Assembly: GCA_017643645.1 (NCBI GenBank)
Contig: JAEPNB010000001.1
Coordinates: forward strand, 124,001-188,000
DNA: 64,000 nucleotides
From: Balneola sp.
Lineage (GTDB): Bacteria > Bacteroidota > Rhodothermia > Balneolales > Balneolaceae
Direction: 5' to 3'
Part shown: piece by piece, positions 17,461 to 26,810 of the stretch
Position numbering within the stretch: position 1 is the stretch's first letter
Layout: each line of letters opens with the position of its first letter
The notes under the pieces: generated by a model
Seen by the model: only the letters and a program-made list of their open reading frames with translations
Told to the model about the DNA's origin: nothing
Databases searched by the model: none
Made by a program: the position numbers and the translations under genes

Positions 17461-18708
17461 TTAGTTCCCTCTTTTCTTCTTGGAACTACTTTTTGATCGT
17501 TTACTTGATGATGAAGATCTCGATTTACTTGAACTCCCTGAAGACCTTTTTACGTTCGAAGAACTTTTGCGTTTAGTACTTGAAGATTTAACCCTTGAAG
17601 AAGAACGTGATTTGGAAACATTTCCACTTCTTTTTGACGACGAGTTTGATCTTTTCACTCCGGAAGAACTTCTTGTAGAAGAGCCCGAAGATCTTTTAAC
17701 ATTAGAAGAACTACTTCTTTTTGATCCCGAACTTCTTTTAACATTACCTGAAGATCGCTTGCTGGAATCGCTTGATCCTACATTTCCAGACCTTCCTCTC
17801 TTACTAGAAGACCCGCTTGAACGAACTCTCGAATTATCATGAGATCTTCCTCTTTTAGTAACATTTGATGACCTGTTACTTCTAACTCTTGATGAACTTC
17901 GGACTCTACTTACGTTCCCTGATCCCCTCTTTGTAAGTGATGAACTCGAGCTTCTGTTAGTATATCTGGTACGAGAACCTCTGTTATCATACTTCTGTGT
18001 TAGCCCGCTGCTTCTGGCTCCGTATGAATAATTTCTACTGTTTCTTCTGCTGTTATTATAATAGTAATTGTTGGTATAGCCGTAGTAATAGTGATTACTG
18101 TAATAGCCTCCGTAATGATGACCATAACCATAATAAAAAGGATCATAATAGTGACCATACCCGTAACCAAATCCTAAAAAATATCCATCCCAGCCATAGC
18201 CAACTGTAAAGAAAGAAGAATGTCTTGGATAGTAATCATAGTACCAATTATAGCCAACGTGATGTTTGTATGGTCTGTACCAACCATATCCTAAATTGGT
18301 ATAATATCTGCCATGGTTCCAACTTCCATCATCGTATCCATCATAATACCCTTCCTGATAACCATCCTCGAAGCCTTCGTCATAGCCATCCCAATACACG
18401 CCTTCAAAGTTATTGTCTTTATACCATTGTTCAGCATCGTAATCTTTATAGAAAAGACCAGCTTCTTCGGCTATAACATATTCATCGTCCTTAGCTTGAG
18501 TAGAATAGCTATAAGGCTTTGCTGTTTGTTCTTCATCATCCCAATAATAACCGGCTTCAGAAAGCTCTTCGTCATTCCAAGAATAGTATTTCGAGTTTCT
18601 GTTTGAATCAGAATACCTGTCTATACTACTAAACTGAGTATAACACCCTGAAAAGAATATGGAGATTGTAACAAGAAGTGAAAGTGATAAAATATTTGAG
18701 CGTTTCAT
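17461..18708 (-). CDS. Tyr/Gly-rich lipoprotein with a Ser/Arg/Lys repetitive tail
   Basis: I do not recognise a family. The 415-residue product has a lipoprotein signal (lipobox FFSGC, Cys at about residue 22). An acidic stretch follows (about 40-130, including DGYDEGFEDGYQEGYYDGYD). A Tyr/Gly/His-rich region comes next (about 130-225, with YGWDGYFLGFGYGYGHYYD). The tail of about 190 residues is built from Ser with Arg/Lys, in units such as VKRSSGSSTRSSSG, and ends KRSKSSSKKKRGN. The order acidic, aromatic, then strongly basic is striking and suggests a surface adhesive or a nucleic acid or polyanion binder. It is placed between a FadL-like barrel and a kinase/regulator pair. Confidence 0.8.
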   Translation of the reverse strand: MKRSNILSLSLLVTISIFFSGCYTQFSSIDRYSDSNRNSKYYSWNDEELSEAGYYWDDEEQTAKPYSYSTQAKDDEYVIAEEAGLFYKDYDAEQWYKDNNFEGVYWDGYDEGFEDGYQEGYYDGYDDGSWNHGRYYTNLGYGWYRPYKHHVGYNWYYDYYPRHSSFFTVGYGWDGYFLGFGYGYGHYYDPFYYGYGHHYGGYYSNHYYYGYTNNYYYNNSRRNSRNYSYGARSSGLTQKYDNRGSRTRYTNRSSSSSLTKRGSGNVSRVRSSSRVRSNRSSNVTKRGRSHDNSRVRSSGSSSKRGRSGNVGSSDSSKRSSGNVKRSSGSKRSSSSNVKRSSGSSTRSSSGVKRSNSSSKRSGNVSKSRSSSRVKSSSTKRKSSSNVKRSSGSSSKSRSSSSSKRSKSSSKKKRGN

Positions 18709-18796
18709 AGGTCATCCTCTTTGGAATATTCAGATTTCAATACGAAAATGCTGATATCAAACTTTATATTAAATCACATGATAATGTGACCCCTTG

Positions 18797-19429
18797 CTAT
18801 ATTTCTCCCCTTAAGGATTTTGCTATAACTTCAGCTTTAGAGTTTACATGCAATTTTTTATAAATATTTCTGATATGCGCTCTTACCGTATCAATTGAAA
18901 TATCAAATCTGTCTGCAATTAACTTATAGCTCAAACCATCAACCAACCCATTCACTATGTCCTGTTCCCTGTCTGTTAACATGCTGTCAGGGTTTTTTTG
19001 CGGAGCTTGATCATTGAAATGAGTAATTACTTTCCTGGCTATCTGTGGAGACATCGGTGCGCCACCTTTGAGTAGATTATCAATGGATTCTTTAATTTCA
19101 GGTAATGAAGTGTGCTTCAGTAAATATCCGGATGCACCTGCTTTCAGGGAATCAAATATTTTATGAGAGTCATGATACACTGTTAGCATAATTATATCTA
19201 TGTCCGGGTATTTTGATTTGATAATCTCCATTCCTTTGATCCCTGTCATTCCCGGAAGTTGGATGTCCATCAATAATACGTCAGGGGCTTGATGTTTTTC
19301 TAAATATTCAAGCATTTCTTCCACGCTGTCCTTTGCAACTGGACAATCCATGTCTTCCTGCATATCCAGATAACGTTGAATAAGATCTCTGATCTTAATG
19401 TTGTCTTCTACAATTCCTACGATTGCCAT
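18797..19429 (-). CDS. NarL/LuxR-family response regulator
   Basis: This encodes a 210-residue DNA-binding regulator. The receiver (about 1-120) has the acidic pocket VEDN, the acceptor Asp in VLLMDIQLPG, Thr in MLTVYHD and Lys in YLLKHTS. A LuxR-type helix-turn-helix follows (about 148-207), with LTDREQDIVNGLVDGLSYKL and the recognition helix region SIDTVRAHIRNIYKKL. Its start is 11 bp after the stop of the upstream sensor kinase gene, so the pair forms one operon and one two-component system. Targets are unknown; the neighbouring lipoprotein and barrel genes on the same strand are candidates. Confidence 0.93.
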   Translation of the reverse strand: MAIVGIVEDNIKIRDLIQRYLDMQEDMDCPVAKDSVEEMLEYLEKHQAPDVLLMDIQLPGMTGIKGMEIIKSKYPDIDIIMLTVYHDSHKIFDSLKAGASGYLLKHTSLPEIKESIDNLLKGGAPMSPQIARKVITHFNDQAPQKNPDSMLTDREQDIVNGLVDGLSYKLIADRFDISIDTVRAHIRNIYKKLHVNSKAEVIAKSLRGEI

Positions 19430-19440
19430 GATAAGTACTT

Positions 19441-22317
19441 TTAATTGCTATTTAACTTTCCGGAAACTAAAACAGTAAAGCCATTTTTCGTTGAAACATC
19501 AATATCTGATCCAATTCTTTTTGCCCGCATAACCATGTTACGCAGTCCATGCCCAGTTTTCTTGGTTCCAACTCCTGAAGTGCCATTATCATGGATTTGA
19601 AATTTAAACCTTCCGTTTTCTGTTGTCATTGATATATCAACCTCATCCCCATTGGAGTACTTTGATATGTTATTGACTGCTTCTTTAAAGATCAGATAGA
19701 GGTTTTCCTTAACCGGCACTTCTAATTTGTTCTCCATTTTGAGATCTTCAAAGTTATAATTTACCTCAAAGTTTTTAGGTTCCAGAACATTTAATATGTA
19801 ATCCTGCATTCTGTCTGTGAGATCACCTACAGTATCATTTCTGGCATCAATAGACCAAACAATATCGTCCAGACTTGTTACGATTTTCCTGCATTGCTTT
19901 CCTATCTGAGCCAAAGATTGCTTGAATTCCGGATCTAATTTGCTTGCCTGGAGAAAATCAGACTGGAGCGCAACCTCTGTTAAGCTTGCCCCAACATCAT
20001 CATGAAGATCACTGGCAATTCTAACTCTGATTCTCTCGATATCAATAAGTTTTCTGGCTTTATAATAGTTATAGAATAACCATATGATTCCTACTATTAC
20101 CATTACTACAAGTACAATAAACCACCATTGCATCCAGAATGGTGCATTAACCAGGAATGTGATCTCCGTTTTCTCATCACTCCAACTCCCATTTGTATTT
20201 CTTGCATGAACCGTAAAAGTGTACTCTCCATTAGGCAGAGAAGGATACTTCACCACTCTGTCCATAGTTCTTTGCCAAGCAGGATCAACACCATCCATTT
20301 TATATTCGTAAACAACCTGATTTGGAGCTGTAAAATTTATCCCTGAATAGGCTATTTCCACGTAATTCTGATCGTAATCTAAATTAAAATGATTTTTTCC
20401 TTTATGTGACCTTCCGGATGTAACCACCTCGTCAATTTTCACTTTAGGAGAAAGTGGATTCCCTTTATAGTTTTCTGGGAAAAAGTGGCTTACTCCTTCT
20501 ACAGTCCCGAACCAAAGATGTCCGTTACTATCTTCATACACTGCACCGAGGTTTGTTTCATCAGATACTAAACCTTGCTCTTTTGTAATCAACTGAAATG
20601 ACTGTTCTCTATCATTGGGATTATCACTTAAATACAGATCTGCATCAAACCTGACCACACCATTGTTTGTACCTATCCAAAATGAGCCATCTTTACTTTG
20701 GTGAATAAAATAACATACGCGATTAGGAAGACCGTCATCGGTAGTAATGCTTTGAAATTTCAAACCATCAAACCAGGCAATACCGCCAAAAGTAGAAGCC
20801 CAAATTCTTCCTACATCATCTTTAATAACCATCATAACAGCATTGTTCGGAAGTCCTTCCTGAATAGTAAAGTTTTCAATTTCTCCTTTATAGTACCTGC
20901 TAACACCACCATATGTTGCGATCCACATACTTCCGTCCTCTCCTTCAACTGTACCAAGAACCGTGTTATCCAATAGTCCGTCATCCGTTGAAATCAATGT
21001 AAACTCTTCTCCATTATATCTAACCATACCATCATCATAGGTGCTGATCCAGATTACGCCTTTTGAATCTTCATATACTTGACGAACTTTTCGATACGGA
21101 AATTCATCTTCACTCAGAATGGTTAGTTTTCCTTTTTCCAAATAGGCTAGTCCATTTCTCATTCCTATCCAAATACGACCACTTGAGTCTCTGTCAACTG
21201 AAAATACTTTATCATCTAATAAACCTTCTTTCAGGCTCATATTAGTAAATTGCCCATTCTTCAAAAGACTTAAGCCACCACCGTAAGTTGCCAACCAAGT
21301 CTCCCCATTTTCTCCTTCAGTTATTGAAGTAACAACATCATTAGCCAAGCCATCCAGCATTGTATGATTTTCAAAATAGTCACCTAGAAAAAGGTTTGCA
21401 CCACCGCCAAATGTCCCAAACCACAAATTTCCTTCTCGGTCTAAAGTAGAAGAATAGATAATGTTATTCGATAGTCCATTTTCTGAAGTGAAGTTCTTGA
21501 ATGAGCCCTGTTCAAAAACACTTACTCCTCCTTCAGTTCCCAACCAAAGCCTTTCATTGTTATCAAAAACAAGTGTTTGAACCCTTATATTATTTAAGCC
21601 CTCACTTTCATCATACGTGGTAAAATTTCCATTCTTATAGTGTACTAACCCTTCTCTTGAAGCAATCCAAAGATCATTGTTGGAATCAAAAATTATATCT
21701 CTGATCCTATTTTCAGGCAACCCGTCAGCTGTAGTAAATGTTCTGATATTACCGTTTTCCAGCTTTGTTAAACCTCCCCTTGTCGCAAACCACAGCACTC
21801 CGTTTTCATCTTCTTTAATTCTCCTAATCTGATCATTTTTAAAGCCTTGAGAAGTTGAATATTGGATGAGTTCTTCTTCCTGTTCAAACAACCAGGCACC
21901 ATCTCCATCTGTACCAAACCATAATTCCTGATTTGAATCCTCATAAATACTGATCACTCTTTTGTTGTCAAGTGCTGATAATCTGGGCATAGTATATATA
22001 CTATCCTCTTCCCAGTAATTCACTCCAAATTCAGTACCTATCCAGACCCGGCCTTTAGAATCTTCAAACAGAGAATGAACTTTACTGCTTTTAAGCCCTT
22101 GATCTTCGAAGTAATTCTGGATTGTAATTCCATCAAATCTGTTTAACCCATAACCTGTGGCTAGCCATAAAAAACCATCGCTATCCTGTATAATTTCATT
22201 TACAACCGATTCGCTCAGGCCATCTTCAATCGAGTATGTCCTGAATGGATACAACTGCCCCATTACAGTAATGCTGCAAATTATTAAGATAAATAAAAGG
22301 GAAAGTGTATTTTTCAT
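19441..22317 (-). CDS. Reg_prop/Y_Y_Y sensor histidine kinase (HisKA_3)
   Basis: This encodes a 958-residue membrane sensor. After a signal sequence (about 1-20), a periplasmic pair of beta-propellers is built from about 13 reg_prop repeats of the form GLWFGTxGGG...F/Y (about 25-640). A Y_Y_Y domain (about 645-720), one membrane helix (about 726-750), a HisKA_3 dimerisation domain with the phosphorylated His in SDLHDDVGASL (about 769) and a HATPase domain (KEAVNNISKYS; GHGLRNM) follow. The open frame reaches 22431, but that extension overlaps the divergent GNAT gene, and a normal signal peptide begins at the ATG at 22317. It phosphorylates the regulator encoded 11 bp downstream. The ligand is unknown. 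Confidence 0.93.
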   Translation of the reverse strand: MKNTLSLLFILIICSITVMGQLYPFRTYSIEDGLSESVVNEIIQDSDGFLWLATGYGLNRFDGITIQNYFEDQGLKSSKVHSLFEDSKGRVWIGTEFGVNYWEEDSIYTMPRLSALDNKRVISIYEDSNQELWFGTDGDGAWLFEQEEELIQYSTSQGFKNDQIRRIKEDENGVLWFATRGGLTKLENGNIRTFTTADGLPENRIRDIIFDSNNDLWIASREGLVHYKNGNFTTYDESEGLNNIRVQTLVFDNNERLWLGTEGGVSVFEQGSFKNFTSENGLSNNIIYSSTLDREGNLWFGTFGGGANLFLGDYFENHTMLDGLANDVVTSITEGENGETWLATYGGGLSLLKNGQFTNMSLKEGLLDDKVFSVDRDSSGRIWIGMRNGLAYLEKGKLTILSEDEFPYRKVRQVYEDSKGVIWISTYDDGMVRYNGEEFTLISTDDGLLDNTVLGTVEGEDGSMWIATYGGVSRYYKGEIENFTIQEGLPNNAVMMVIKDDVGRIWASTFGGIAWFDGLKFQSITTDDGLPNRVCYFIHQSKDGSFWIGTNNGVVRFDADLYLSDNPNDREQSFQLITKEQGLVSDETNLGAVYEDSNGHLWFGTVEGVSHFFPENYKGNPLSPKVKIDEVVTSGRSHKGKNHFNLDYDQNYVEIAYSGINFTAPNQVVYEYKMDGVDPAWQRTMDRVVKYPSLPNGEYTFTVHARNTNGSWSDEKTEITFLVNAPFWMQWWFIVLVVMVIVGIIWLFYNYYKARKLIDIERIRVRIASDLHDDVGASLTEVALQSDFLQASKLDPEFKQSLAQIGKQCRKIVTSLDDIVWSIDARNDTVGDLTDRMQDYILNVLEPKNFEVNYNFEDLKMENKLEVPVKENLYLIFKEAVNNISKYSNGDEVDISMTTENGRFKFQIHDNGTSGVGTKKTGHGLRNMVMRAKRIGSDIDVSTKNGFTVLVSGKLNSN

Positions 22318-22381
22318 ATATGAAATGTAACGCAAAACAAGGCAGAATAGTAACCGGTAATAATAATTCTTTCTTTTTTTA

Positions 22382-23491
22382 ATGAATTCCCAAAACAGAA
22401 AAATTGATTCTGATTTAACCGTGACTACCAAAAAGGGTCATTCGAAAAGTATTCTGGATCTATTAAACAAAACCGTACTTGGAACTCCCGGCAAGCTCAG
22501 GTACAGGCATGTTCAAACTATTCTAAACGATGAAAAGATTTCGGATATAACTTTTATCCAGATAAACAAAAGAGAAAGAGTTTTAGGTACCGCTGGGTTT
22601 ATCGAAAGGAATATTACATTTAATTCCACTCCTCTCAAGGCACTTTATGTAAGATATCTCTCCGTTTATAATCCTTTTAAAAAGCAAAATCGGACAAGAT
22701 CAAACATATCAAAACAAAAGAAACCTAACGTATTAAGAAGTAATATTGAAAACATATTCCGGAAAGAGCTTCAAAAACCTTTTTTAAAAGCTGATAAAAA
22801 AGGACTTTATTATGCCTATGTAGAAGCTGATAATTCACTTTCAAAAGAACTGTGCGAATCTTTTGGTTTTAAAGAAACCAGAGTTATTAATACTTTTCTT
22901 TTCAGTCGTTTTTTTCCAAAAAATCACAATCAAGTTGTAGCATTAGAAAAGGATAATCATGAGTCGTTTAGTGGCTCTTTGCGACATTTCTATAACGACC
23001 ATAATTTTGTGTTTACTGATTCTTTAGAAGATTTTGGGACTTGTTATGTGTTTAAACAAAACGGTGAAGAAATTGCGGGAATCAGGGCAATCCCAGTCCA
23101 TTGGGAAATTGTTGAAATGCCCGGCTGGAAAGGATTCATGATGCTAAAGGTTTTGCCTAAAATTCCTTTTTTTAAAAGACTTTTTAAACCGGACAGACTC
23201 AAATTTTTAGCCTTTGATTCTCTATGGTATAAACCCGGGCATGCTAATAAAACCCAAAATCTTATGGAGCATGCGTGTTCGGACCTGGGTTATTTCATGG
23301 GTATGATATGGCAAGATGAAAAATCAAGTGTAGCAAAATCTTTGGTTACAAAAAATAAACTTGGTTTACTTCATAATATCAACGGAGCCGTAAAGGCCAA
23401 TCTGATGGTCCGTGATATTGATATAAGCCCGGAAGATTTCTCTGATTTAAAAAATAAACCAGCCTTTGTCTCTGCGGTGGATATGGTTTAA
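22382..23491 (+). CDS. GNAT-like acetyltransferase, probably double domain
   Basis: This encodes a 369-residue cytoplasmic protein without a signal peptide. The first half looks like a GNAT fold: ISDITFIQINKRERVLGTAGF gives the central strands, and LYYAYVEADNSLSKELCESFGFKET is the typical last strand and helix (neighbour residue plus GF(K)ET). The second half repeats the general pattern less clearly (FVFTDSLEDFGTCYVFKQNGEEIAGIRAIPVHW). The acetyl-CoA loop is weak, so activity is not certain. It is divergent from the sensor kinase with only 64 bp between starts, so the two may share a control region. It ends 72 bp from the convergent rpoD gene at a shared terminator. Confidence 0.6.
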   Translation: MNSQNRKIDSDLTVTTKKGHSKSILDLLNKTVLGTPGKLRYRHVQTILNDEKISDITFIQINKRERVLGTAGFIERNITFNSTPLKALYVRYLSVYNPFKKQNRTRSNISKQKKPNVLRSNIENIFRKELQKPFLKADKKGLYYAYVEADNSLSKELCESFGFKETRVINTFLFSRFFPKNHNQVVALEKDNHESFSGSLRHFYNDHNFVFTDSLEDFGTCYVFKQNGEEIAGIRAIPVHWEIVEMPGWKGFMMLKVLPKIPFFKRLFKPDRLKFLAFDSLWYKPGHANKTQNLMEHACSDLGYFMGMIWQDEKSSVAKSLVTKNKLGLLHNINGAVKANLMVRDIDISPEDFSDLKNKPAFVSAVDMV

Positions 23492-23506
23492 AACGAATAT
23501 TTATTT

Positions 23507-23549
23507 CAAAAAAAAGCCCCACTCAAAATTAATTGGTGAGGCTTAAAAA
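23507..23549. terminator. Bidirectional terminator between the GNAT gene and rpoD
   Basis: A stem of aagccccac with gtgaggctt (one mismatch) is flanked by A-runs on the left and right. It therefore has a U-tract when read from either strand. It lies between the convergent stop codons at 23491 and 23564. Confidence 0.75.
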
Positions 23550-23563
23550 AAATTTAAGATCAA

Positions 23564-24418
23564 TTATCCTAAATACGCTCTTAGAGCTGCACTTCTGTTA
23601 TGATGACGAAGTTTTCTTAGCGCTTTCTCTTTGATCTGACGAACACGTTCACGAGTTAGATCGAAACGTTCTCCAATCTCTTCAAGTGTTAATGAATGCT
23701 CGCGACCAATTCCAAAGTACAATCTGATAACTTCAGCTTCTCTTTTAGTCAGTTTAGAAAGTGCTCTTTCGATCTCCACTTTCAGAGATTCGCCCATCAA
23801 TTCAAAATCGGGATTTGGGATCTCTTCATTTTCAAGAACATCAAGAAGTCTGTTATCTTCACCTTGTGCAAAAGGTGCGTCCATTGAAAGGTGGCGACCT
23901 GAAATTTTTAAAGTATCAGCTACTTCCCCAACGGTCATTTCCAGACTTTCCGCAAGCTCATGAGCAGATGGTATACGTTCGTATTCCTGCTCAAGCTTTG
24001 AAAGCTCTTTACCAATTTTGTTTAATGCACCTACACGGTTAAGTGGCAGACGTACAATTCTTGATTGTTCAGCAAGAGCCTGAAGAATAGACTGACGAAT
24101 CCACCATACTGCGTAAGAAATAAACTTAAATCCACGTGTTTCATCGAAACGTTTAGCTGCTTTAATAAGCCCTAAATTTCCTTCGTTTATCAAATCACCT
24201 AAAGATAAACCCTGATTCTGATATTGTTTTGCTACAGAAACTACAAAACGAAGATTGGCTTTTGTAAGATCTTCGAGTGCTCTTTGGCTGCCTTTTTGGA
24301 TTTCTTTCGCCAGACGTACTTCATCATCTGGAGTAATAAGTTTCTCTTTTCCAATCTCGTGAAGATAACGATCTAAGGATTCTGACTCACGAGTTGAGAT
24401 TCCGGAACTTTTTGCCAC
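23564..24418 (-). CDS. rpoD: Primary RNA polymerase sigma factor RpoD (short form)
   Basis: This encodes a 284-residue housekeeping sigma-70 factor. Region 1.2 ([21 protein letters not shown]) starts almost at the N-terminus, so the large 1.1 and non-conserved domains of E. coli RpoD are absent, as is usual in Bacteroidota and relatives. Regions 2.1-2.4 are clear ([48 protein letters not shown]), and so are regions 3 and 4.2 ([20 protein letters not shown]). The start is a GTG at 24418; the only upstream in-frame codons before a stop give no ATG. The 272-bp upstream region should contain its promoter, but I cannot assign boxes. Confidence 0.95.
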   Translation of the reverse strand: MAKSSGISTRESESLDRYLHEIGKEKLITPDDEVRLAKEIQKGSQRALEDLTKANLRFVVSVAKQYQNQGLSLGDLINEGNLGLIKAAKRFDETRGFKFISYAVWWIRQSILQALAEQSRIVRLPLNRVGALNKIGKELSKLEQEYERIPSAHELAESLEMTVGEVADTLKISGRHLSMDAPFAQGEDNRLLDVLENEEIPNPDFELMGESLKVEIERALSKLTKREAEVIRLYFGIGREHSLTLEEIGERFDLTRERVRQIKEKALRKLRHHNRSAALRAYLG

Positions 24419-24690
24419 GGTAAATATATTTTGTGAAAATTAGTACTAAAGCTACAAAGGGCGAGACGTAATAAATTAAGCTGAATGGTTGCAACCTTTT
24501 TTCTAAGCTTCAAATGTCAACGCTCCTGATGAAAGCAATACCCAATATACGAATTTTTAAGTTCTTTATTACTTAAAATTTGACGAATACCAGCATTATG
24601 AATCCTGAACATTAGAATTTAGTGGTCATCTTTCATTTTTCTATAAAAATCTTTTATTGAATAAGACTATAATTAATTAATGGAGAATTT

Positions 24691-25116
24691 ATGGGTGCAT
24701 TAAAGATCAATCATGCCGCAGTTTGGTTAAATATTATATTGCTTCATGTTCTTGGCTTTTTGTGGTATGGACCGCTTTTTGGAGAGATATGGATGGAGCT
24801 CGAAGGTATATCGATGGCTGCTCTTGAAGCAGATCCTCCGGGAGCCTTAACCTGGATAACCAATTTCATAGCCTCTGCTTTTCCGGTTTATGTTTTGGCT
24901 TGGTTATTTGTGAAACTGGATATTTCAAGCTGGATGGACGGAGCTAAGTATGCCTTCATTATAGCCTTTTCTTTTAACTTTCTAAGTGTAATGACCAGCG
25001 ATTTATTTGCTATGGAACCTTATTCTCTTTCCTGGATTACGGGAGGATTTAGTCTATTCGGTTTAACCCTATCAGGCATAATTCTTGGAGCGTGGACTAA
25101 ACGGGAATCAGAATAG
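24691..25116 (+). CDS. DUF1761 family membrane protein
   Basis: This encodes a 141-residue integral membrane protein with four predicted helices. The N-terminal INHAAVWLNIILLHVLGFLWYG and the following LFGEIWM match the DUF1761 pattern (a WYGPLFGxxWM signature). The family has no established function. It is preceded by GGAGA seven bases before the ATG, a usable ribosome site. A secreted protein of unknown function starts 17 bp downstream on the same strand, so the two are probably co-transcribed. Confidence 0.85.
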   Translation: MGALKINHAAVWLNIILLHVLGFLWYGPLFGEIWMELEGISMAALEADPPGALTWITNFIASAFPVYVLAWLFVKLDISSWMDGAKYAFIIAFSFNFLSVMTSDLFAMEPYSLSWITGGFSLFGLTLSGIILGAWTKRESE

Positions 25117-25133
25117 TTATTATCCATAAGATT

Positions 25134-26066
25134 ATGTGCTATTTTATTCCATCGCTTAGAAATTCTCTACTGAGCTTTATTTGTGGGAGTCTCATGATTT
25201 CCTTGAGCAGTGCGATTCAGGCTCAGGAAACATTAGAATATCCAACTCTGGGAATTAAATTAAAAGTACCATTTGGGTTTGGATATGAGGAAGAGGAAGA
25301 TGGCTTAGTTCTCTATTCCAATCAATATCCGGATACCTATTTTATTCTTACTCAACACGAATACAATCATATCGACGAATTAAAATCAATCGCGGATGAA
25401 CCTTACGAAGAAAAAAGTATAGGTTTAAAACTAACTAAAAGTGGAGACATTGAGCTTGTTGATGATAATGCCGTTGCTGCATTCTTCACCGGCAACGTTG
25501 GCAATAATAAAGCATCGGCATTTATACTGGCAAGGCTGAATCCATTTGGCGAAGGTGTTTCTATAATAGGCCTTTCCATCAATCAAAACTTAGATAAAGA
25601 AATTCTTCGTACTACTGTAATTGAACTAAATAATGGTGTTGTGTTAGAAGAAATCACCATGAGCGCTGAAATCATTGAGTGGATTGAAAAATTGAAAGAC
25701 ACACGTCTGGAATATCGAACCAGCTACTCTTCAAATAGTTACACCAGCGGTAGTATAAGTGGTTATTCAAGTTCATCAGAGGGTATTGAGCTTTGTAAAG
25801 ATGGATACTTTAATTATTCGGGTTCTTCAAATACCAGTATGAGTTCAGGAGGTTTAGGAGTTCTTGGAAACAGTAACTCATCCAAAAAAGGAAACGGGCA
25901 ATGGAGTATTGAAAAGAACGATTCTAAGAAACCAGTACTTTTACTTAAATACTATAATGGTTCTGTAGAAGAATATTCGATGTACTATAATAAAGGCTAC
26001 TTATACCTGAACGATTATAAATATACTATTGGAAGAGGTCAGGAATATGGGCCTACCTGTAATTAA
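25134..26066 (+). CDS. Secreted protein of unknown function
   Basis: I do not recognise a named family. The 310-residue product has a signal peptide (about 1-29, ending SAIQAQ). An N-terminal half (about 35-170) alternates strands around YPTLGIKLKVPFGF and resembles small exported domains that follow a hydrophobic ligand or protease. A linker EIIEWIEKLKDTRLEYRTSY leads into a Ser/Gly-rich C-terminal domain (about 200-310). There CKDGYFNYSGSS, NGQWSIEKND and PVLLLKYYNGSVEEY look like a lipocalin-like beta domain seen at the ends of other secreted proteins. Two Cys residues (about 222 and 309) could pair. Its stop codon abuts the stop of the convergent DUF5683 gene. Confidence 0.75.
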   Translation: MCYFIPSLRNSLLSFICGSLMISLSSAIQAQETLEYPTLGIKLKVPFGFGYEEEEDGLVLYSNQYPDTYFILTQHEYNHIDELKSIADEPYEEKSIGLKLTKSGDIELVDDNAVAAFFTGNVGNNKASAFILARLNPFGEGVSIIGLSINQNLDKEILRTTVIELNNGVVLEEITMSAEIIEWIEKLKDTRLEYRTSYSSNSYTSGSISGYSSSSEGIELCKDGYFNYSGSSNTSMSSGGLGVLGNSNSSKKGNGQWSIEKNDSKKPVLLLKYYNGSVEEYSMYYNKGYLYLNDYKYTIGRGQEYGPTCN

Positions 26067-26810
26067 CTAAAAATTAAAACGGAGACGTGCGGTTATTCCT
26101 CTTTCGCCAAGCTCATTCAAGTAACTCACACTTGCTTCCGGTATTTTAGATGACGCCTCCCTGGCTCGTGTAAAAGCATTTATCCCACTAAAGATGCGAT
26201 TGGCAACCATCAAAGTAATTAACGTTGGTAGCTGGTTTTCAGAATTAGCAATTCTATCACGTGTATCCTGAAATTCAAACCTGTCATTATCGGATTTCCA
26301 GTTCCATCTGTTTTCAGGAGTATCAGGGAGAAGATTCTGCCATCTTCGGGTTCTAAGCTGAAAGTCATTGTATTCAGCAAGATTATCAAAGTTTGCAACC
26401 GCCAATTCAAATTCACGGCTGCGATCAGATATAGATACCCCGGCTTTGGACTTGGCTAACGTATTAAGATTATTATCCAGACGATTTGTCCGGGCACTTA
26501 GTCCGAAGTATCCGGCAAGCAAAGCAATTTCAGAACCCAAATGAATTTTACCACGAGTCCAGTTTTCATTATCAACATAATTATGACCCAACCCCGGAAC
26601 TACAAAAGAAAGTAGTAAAGCTTTTCGGGGGCTTGGAAGCTCTTCGAACTTACTTTGTTGCCCTCCATATTCAAATCCTACCGATTGGGCGGAAACAGTA
26701 TGAATAACGAATATTGAACACGTAATAATGAATAACGACGTATAGCTTAATTTTAAAATTATGCTTCTAAGACTTATTCTTCTGATCAATATTCTGTATT
26801 CGTTATTCAT
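26067..26810 (-). CDS. DUF5683-like exported protein
   Basis: This encodes a 247-residue protein with an N-terminal signal or anchor (about 15-42, ending HTVSAQ). The DUF5683-type core SPRKALLLSFVVPGLGHNYV is followed by a helical hairpin and the C-terminus GITARLRFNF, which looks like a final membrane strand. The family is common in Bacteroidota and has no fixed function. I start it at the ATG at 26810, which overlaps the ccmF stop by 8 bases; the longer frame to 26864 lies inside ccmF. The first 40 codons are written in a repeat-like sequence with inverted copies of aataatgaataacga, so the signal peptide may have been built from an intergenic repeat. Confidence 0.7.
   Translation of the reverse strand: MNNEYRILIRRISLRSIILKLSYTSLFIITCSIFVIHTVSAQSVGFEYGGQQSKFEELPSPRKALLLSFVVPGLGHNYVDNENWTRGKIHLGSEIALLAGYFGLSARTNRLDNNLNTLAKSKAGVSISDRSREFELAVANFDNLAEYNDFQLRTRRWQNLLPDTPENRWNWKSDNDRFEFQDTRDRIANSENQLPTLITLMVANRIFSGINAFTRAREASSKIPEASVSYLNELGERGITARLRFNF

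Noticed and set aside
17480-17842. A 120-codon open frame opposite the Ser/Arg-rich tail, rich in Glu, Asp and Leu
   Set aside because: It is the mirror of the low-complexity tail codons on the other strand and has no signal, motif or ribosome site of its own.
18225-18606. Two overlapping plus-strand open frames opposite the Tyr/Gly-rich region
   Set aside because: They result from biased codons (His, Asn, Ile) opposite Tyr and Gly codons and overlap each other in different frames.
22318-22431. N-terminal extension of the sensor kinase frame
   Set aside because: It overlaps the divergent GNAT gene and precedes a normal signal peptide that starts at 22317.
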